Assembly: GCA_021296015.1 (NCBI GenBank) | Contig: JAGWBG010000054.1 | Location: 1 to 7,918, forward strand | DNA from: Dehalococcoidia bacterium | Lineage (GTDB): Bacteria; Chloroflexota; Dehalococcoidia; Lucifugimonadales; JAGWBF01 | Reading direction: 5' to 3' | DNA: 7,918 nucleotides | Part shown: positions 6,311 through 7,918 of the stretch, one piece after another | How the letters are laid out: every line of letters begins with the position of its first letter | Numbering within the stretch: the first letter of the stretch is position 1 | The notes under the pieces: model-generated | Told to the model about the DNA's origin: nothing | The model's database searches: none | Seen by the model: the letters and a program-made list of their open reading frames with translations, nothing else | Position numbers and translations under genes: made by a program

Positions 6311-7663
6311 TCAGATACCAATCGATCGGCGCGTTTCTTCCATAAAAAATTGGCGATAGCTTGGAGGTGTGTCTTGGACATTTCCGGCTTCATCCAAAGC
6401 AAGGGAATGAATCTTGATATCCGTGCCATTTGCTTCAAAGTAGACAATGGAGACGTCGTCTGCCGTGAGTGGTGTCCTCTTATCCCTGACATCCATACGT
6501 ACGCGGTCAAGTATGTAGTCGCTATGGGTCTCGACGACTACTTGCTTCTCCCAACTCGCTAGTTCACAAAATAGAGTTCCCAACGCTGCTTGGGCTGTAG
6601 GGTGCAAGTGCACTTCCGGTTGTTGTAGGAGAAACATAGGAGCTTGTTCCTTGCGCAAGAGCTCAGTTAATATAGGCAAGGCTTGGCTGACTCCGTAGCC
6701 TACGTCGATCAGATTCGTCTTATTCCCCCTCGACTTCCCTGTAGATATTCTCACGTGCAATTGGAATGGAGAGGCTTCTGTCTTACCCAGAGATTTAATG
6801 GAAATCTCACCAAACAGCCCTGAGTCTTTGCCAAACGCTTCCAAAGACCTCTTTAGACTGCTCCACCCTTCTGGATCACGCCTAGACAAATTCGCGAGGA
6901 GCATTGGAATATACTCTCCGCTAGGGTCTTGAAAGGGCCTAGCGGGATCATACGTACGCTTTGGCGTAGACCTTACCGGCGCACCTGCAAAGGGTGAGTT
7001 AGCGCCTCTGGGATTTCTAATGAACCGCAGCTGTTCAAACGCCTCCGCAAGGTCAACAAATTGCTTGATGTCCTTCCGGGTCAGCACTTGACTTACCTGT
7101 TCACTTGTCGCATCAGAAGGGTCTTCATGTGCTTCTCCCACCATACAACGCCGTACCAAGGACCAAAGGAGCGGTAATCGGTTGTCAGCCAGCCTTGCGG
7201 TCCGCCGCTGAGGTATACGTGCCTCGCGTCCAGAGACAACGAGACGAATATCATCTTCTCCTGCCTCTAGGACTTTATTCCCGCTCGTCAATCTCCGCCT
7301 TGTGGGGTACGGAAAGCCATCCCTCGGTTCGAATGTCACTGTAAAGGTTGCAAGCTCAGAAGGCGGTCTCTGTATGTTACTTGGCCGCCTTTGGGGTATA
7401 GTCCTTGTGAAACTAGCCTCAAACGACTGACCACGATTCCTTGCTGTATGATGGACGATTTCCCGGAACGCCCCCAGATCATAGGGAGGCTGTTGGAAGT
7501 CAGGAACCAAAGACTCGGAACTGACTTGCCAGAGAGCACGCACCATTGCGAGAAAGGATGTCTTGCCGGTGCTGTTTTCCCCCACAAGGAGAGTCAGAGG
7601 GGCCAACCGCGCCGATTGCTCTTCTCTAAAACACCTGTAATTCTTAACAGTGACGAGTTCCAT
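6311..7663 (-). CDS. AAA ATPase with SMC/OLD-like head (AAA_21 type)
   Basis: A 450-residue ATPase counted from the ATG at 7663. MELVTVKNYRCF at the start and the Walker A loop GENSTGKTS (28-36) are typical of RecF/OLD/SMC-like heads. A long middle part (about 55-310) has no motif I recognise. The head resumes with DVGYGVSQALPIL (320-332), the ABC-signature-like segment. FLLQQPEVHLHP (344-355) is the Walker B region, and VETHSDYIL (377-385) has the switch histidine H380. The C-terminus, with YRQFFMEETRRSIGI as its last 15 residues, closes a strand-rich tail. The first acidic position of Walker B is Gln here (Q347), where many relatives have Glu. There is no TOPRIM domain in the C-terminus, so this is not an OLD nuclease by itself. 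Its nuclease partner is likely the PIN protein whose start abuts this stop codon. In known systems such ATPases sense or gate an effector nuclease; that role is inferred here. Confidence 0.85.
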   Translation of the reverse strand: MELVTVKNYRCFREEQSARLAPLTLLVGENSTGKTSFLAMVRALWQVSSESLVPDFQQPPYDLGAFREIVHHTARNRGQSFEASFTRTIPQRRPSNIQRPPSELATFTVTFEPRDGFPYPTRRRLTSGNKVLEAGEDDIRLVVSGREARIPQRRTARLADNRLPLLWSLVRRCMVGEAHEDPSDATSEQVSQVLTRKDIKQFVDLAEAFEQLRFIRNPRGANSPFAGAPVRSTPKRTYDPARPFQDPSGEYIPMLLANLSRRDPEGWSSLKRSLEAFGKDSGLFGEISIKSLGKTEASPFQLHVRISTGKSRGNKTNLIDVGYGVSQALPILTELLRKEQAPMFLLQQPEVHLHPTAQAALGTLFCELASWEKQVVVETHSDYILDRVRMDVRDKRTPLTADDVSIVYFEANGTDIKIHSLALDEAGNVQDTPPSYRQFFMEETRRSIGI

Positions 7664-7668
7664 GACAT

Positions 7669-7673
7669 CCCTC
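7669..7673 (-). promoter_or_regulatory. Ribosome binding site that fixes the ATPase start
   Basis: GAGGG on the minus strand (7669-7673) lies 5 bases before the ATG at 7663. It overlaps an in-frame TTG (7673-7675) that would add four residues. The ATG is the better start, because the protein then begins with MELVTVKNYRCF, the usual first strand of this ATPase family. Confidence 0.7.
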
Positions 7674-7713
7674 AAGGAAAAGCCTTAGACGACCACAGTA
7701 GAACAAGCATCCT

Positions 7714-7743
7714 CTTATATAATTTATGGCAGTATAGAGTCTA
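7714..7743 (-). promoter_or_regulatory. Putative promoter of the ATPase-PIN operon
   Basis: On the minus strand TAGACT (7738-7743, four of six to TTGACA) is followed after 18 bases by TATAAG (7714-7719, five of six to TATAAT), inside a strongly AT-rich stretch (about 7714-7750). Transcription would start near 7707, giving a leader of about 45 bases. A second -10-like TATACT (7731-7736) exists but lacks a spaced -35 box. The promoter suggests the module is expressed independently of the dsbA-like gene upstream. Confidence 0.4.
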
Positions 7744-7792
7744 TTTGTAAGCCAATTGCGATCCATCACCCTTATTCTTCACTTCTGCTTGC

Positions 7793-7918
7793 TCAGACCA
7801 GCTTCCTCTCGCGGGCCCTGGCATAGGCCAGCTTGAATATCTCCTAGGGCTGGGCCCCGGTAAATAGCTGGTTGCCTATGAGGAAAGCGGGGATTCCCCG
7901 TATGTTCATGCCCCTCGC
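7793..7918 (-). pseudogene. C-terminal end of a DsbA/FrnE-like oxidoreductase with an in-frame amber codon
   Basis: Reading leftwards from the window edge, the first 24 codons give ARGMNIRGIPAFL followed by IGNQLFTGAQP. This is the cis-proline strand and end of the DSBA/FrnE-like thioredoxin fold (family pattern: G-V-x-G-V-P-x-F-L-I-G ... G-A-Q-P). A TAG (7844-7846) follows at once. The same frame then continues with EIFKLAYARARERKLV to a TGA (7793-7795), and this continuation also fits the family (G-A-Q-P-Y-E-V-F). The amber codon therefore replaces a sense codon, commonly Tyr in this family. The protein either lacks its last helix, or the gene is decaying, or there is a base error. The N-terminal part with the redox-active Cys site lies outside the window, so I cannot tell whether the rest of the gene is intact. 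Confidence 0.65.

Noticed and set aside
7672..7710. A 12-codon upstream frame (ATG 7710 to TGA overlapping the ATPase ribosome binding site), a possible leader peptide
   Set aside because: It sits almost at the predicted transcription start with no ribosome binding site; chance is the simplest explanation without conservation data.
1..7918. CRISPR arrays, tRNA or rRNA genes, transposases or integrases
   Set aside because: I searched by eye for regular repeats, cloverleaf-type ends and transposase or recombinase motifs in the frames and saw none.

Overview
The window looks like a chromosomal segment of an uncultivated bacterium, most plausibly a Chloroflexota member of the Dehalococcoidia/SAR202 type. 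That placement is an inference from gene content: an F420/FMN luciferase-like oxidoreductase, a DUF255 thioredoxin-domain protein, an NAD-IDH-like isocitrate dehydrogenase followed by an LDH-like malate dehydrogenase, clear AGGAG-type ribosome binding sites and TATAAT-like -10 boxes. No rRNA or tRNA is present to confirm it. The housekeeping genes are moderately GC-rich, roughly 58-62% in the lines I counted.

Left part (1-1305): a luciferase-like flavin-dependent oxidoreductase gene is read leftwards off the window edge, with 333 codons visible. It has its own promoter and is divergent from the next gene. The 306-base divergent spacer holds promoter elements for both directions and an imperfect dyad.

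Centre (1306-5691): three genes are read rightwards. The first is a YyaL/DUF255 protein with an N-terminal thioredoxin-like CHWCH site and an (alpha/alpha) barrel-like body. Then come icd and mdh, two TCA-cycle enzymes each with a strong ribosome binding site. A TATAAT box with a nearby dyad precedes icd, and a perfect 8-bp inverted repeat encloses a TATACAAT box in the icd-mdh gap.

Right part (5692-7918): after a short convergent spacer with inverted repeats comes a compact two-gene module read leftwards: an ATPase with an SMC/OLD-like (AAA_21-type) head, followed by a small PIN-fold putative nuclease. The ATPase stop and the nuclease start abut exactly (TGA then ATG), so the two are almost certainly translationally coupled. 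The module appears less GC-rich than the metabolic genes in small samples and has its own promoter. It is the best candidate for an undescribed system: an ATPase-gated PIN nuclease, possibly for defence or stress, without a recognisable antitoxin. At the extreme right is the C-terminal end of a DsbA/FrnE-like thioredoxin-fold oxidoreductase, read leftwards, with an in-frame amber codon inside a well-conserved C-terminal motif.

Metabolically, icd and mdh work in the same cycle. The oxidoreductase and the DUF255 protein have no demonstrated functional link to them. The ATPase-PIN pair looks like an accessory cassette lying between mdh and the dsbA-like remnant.
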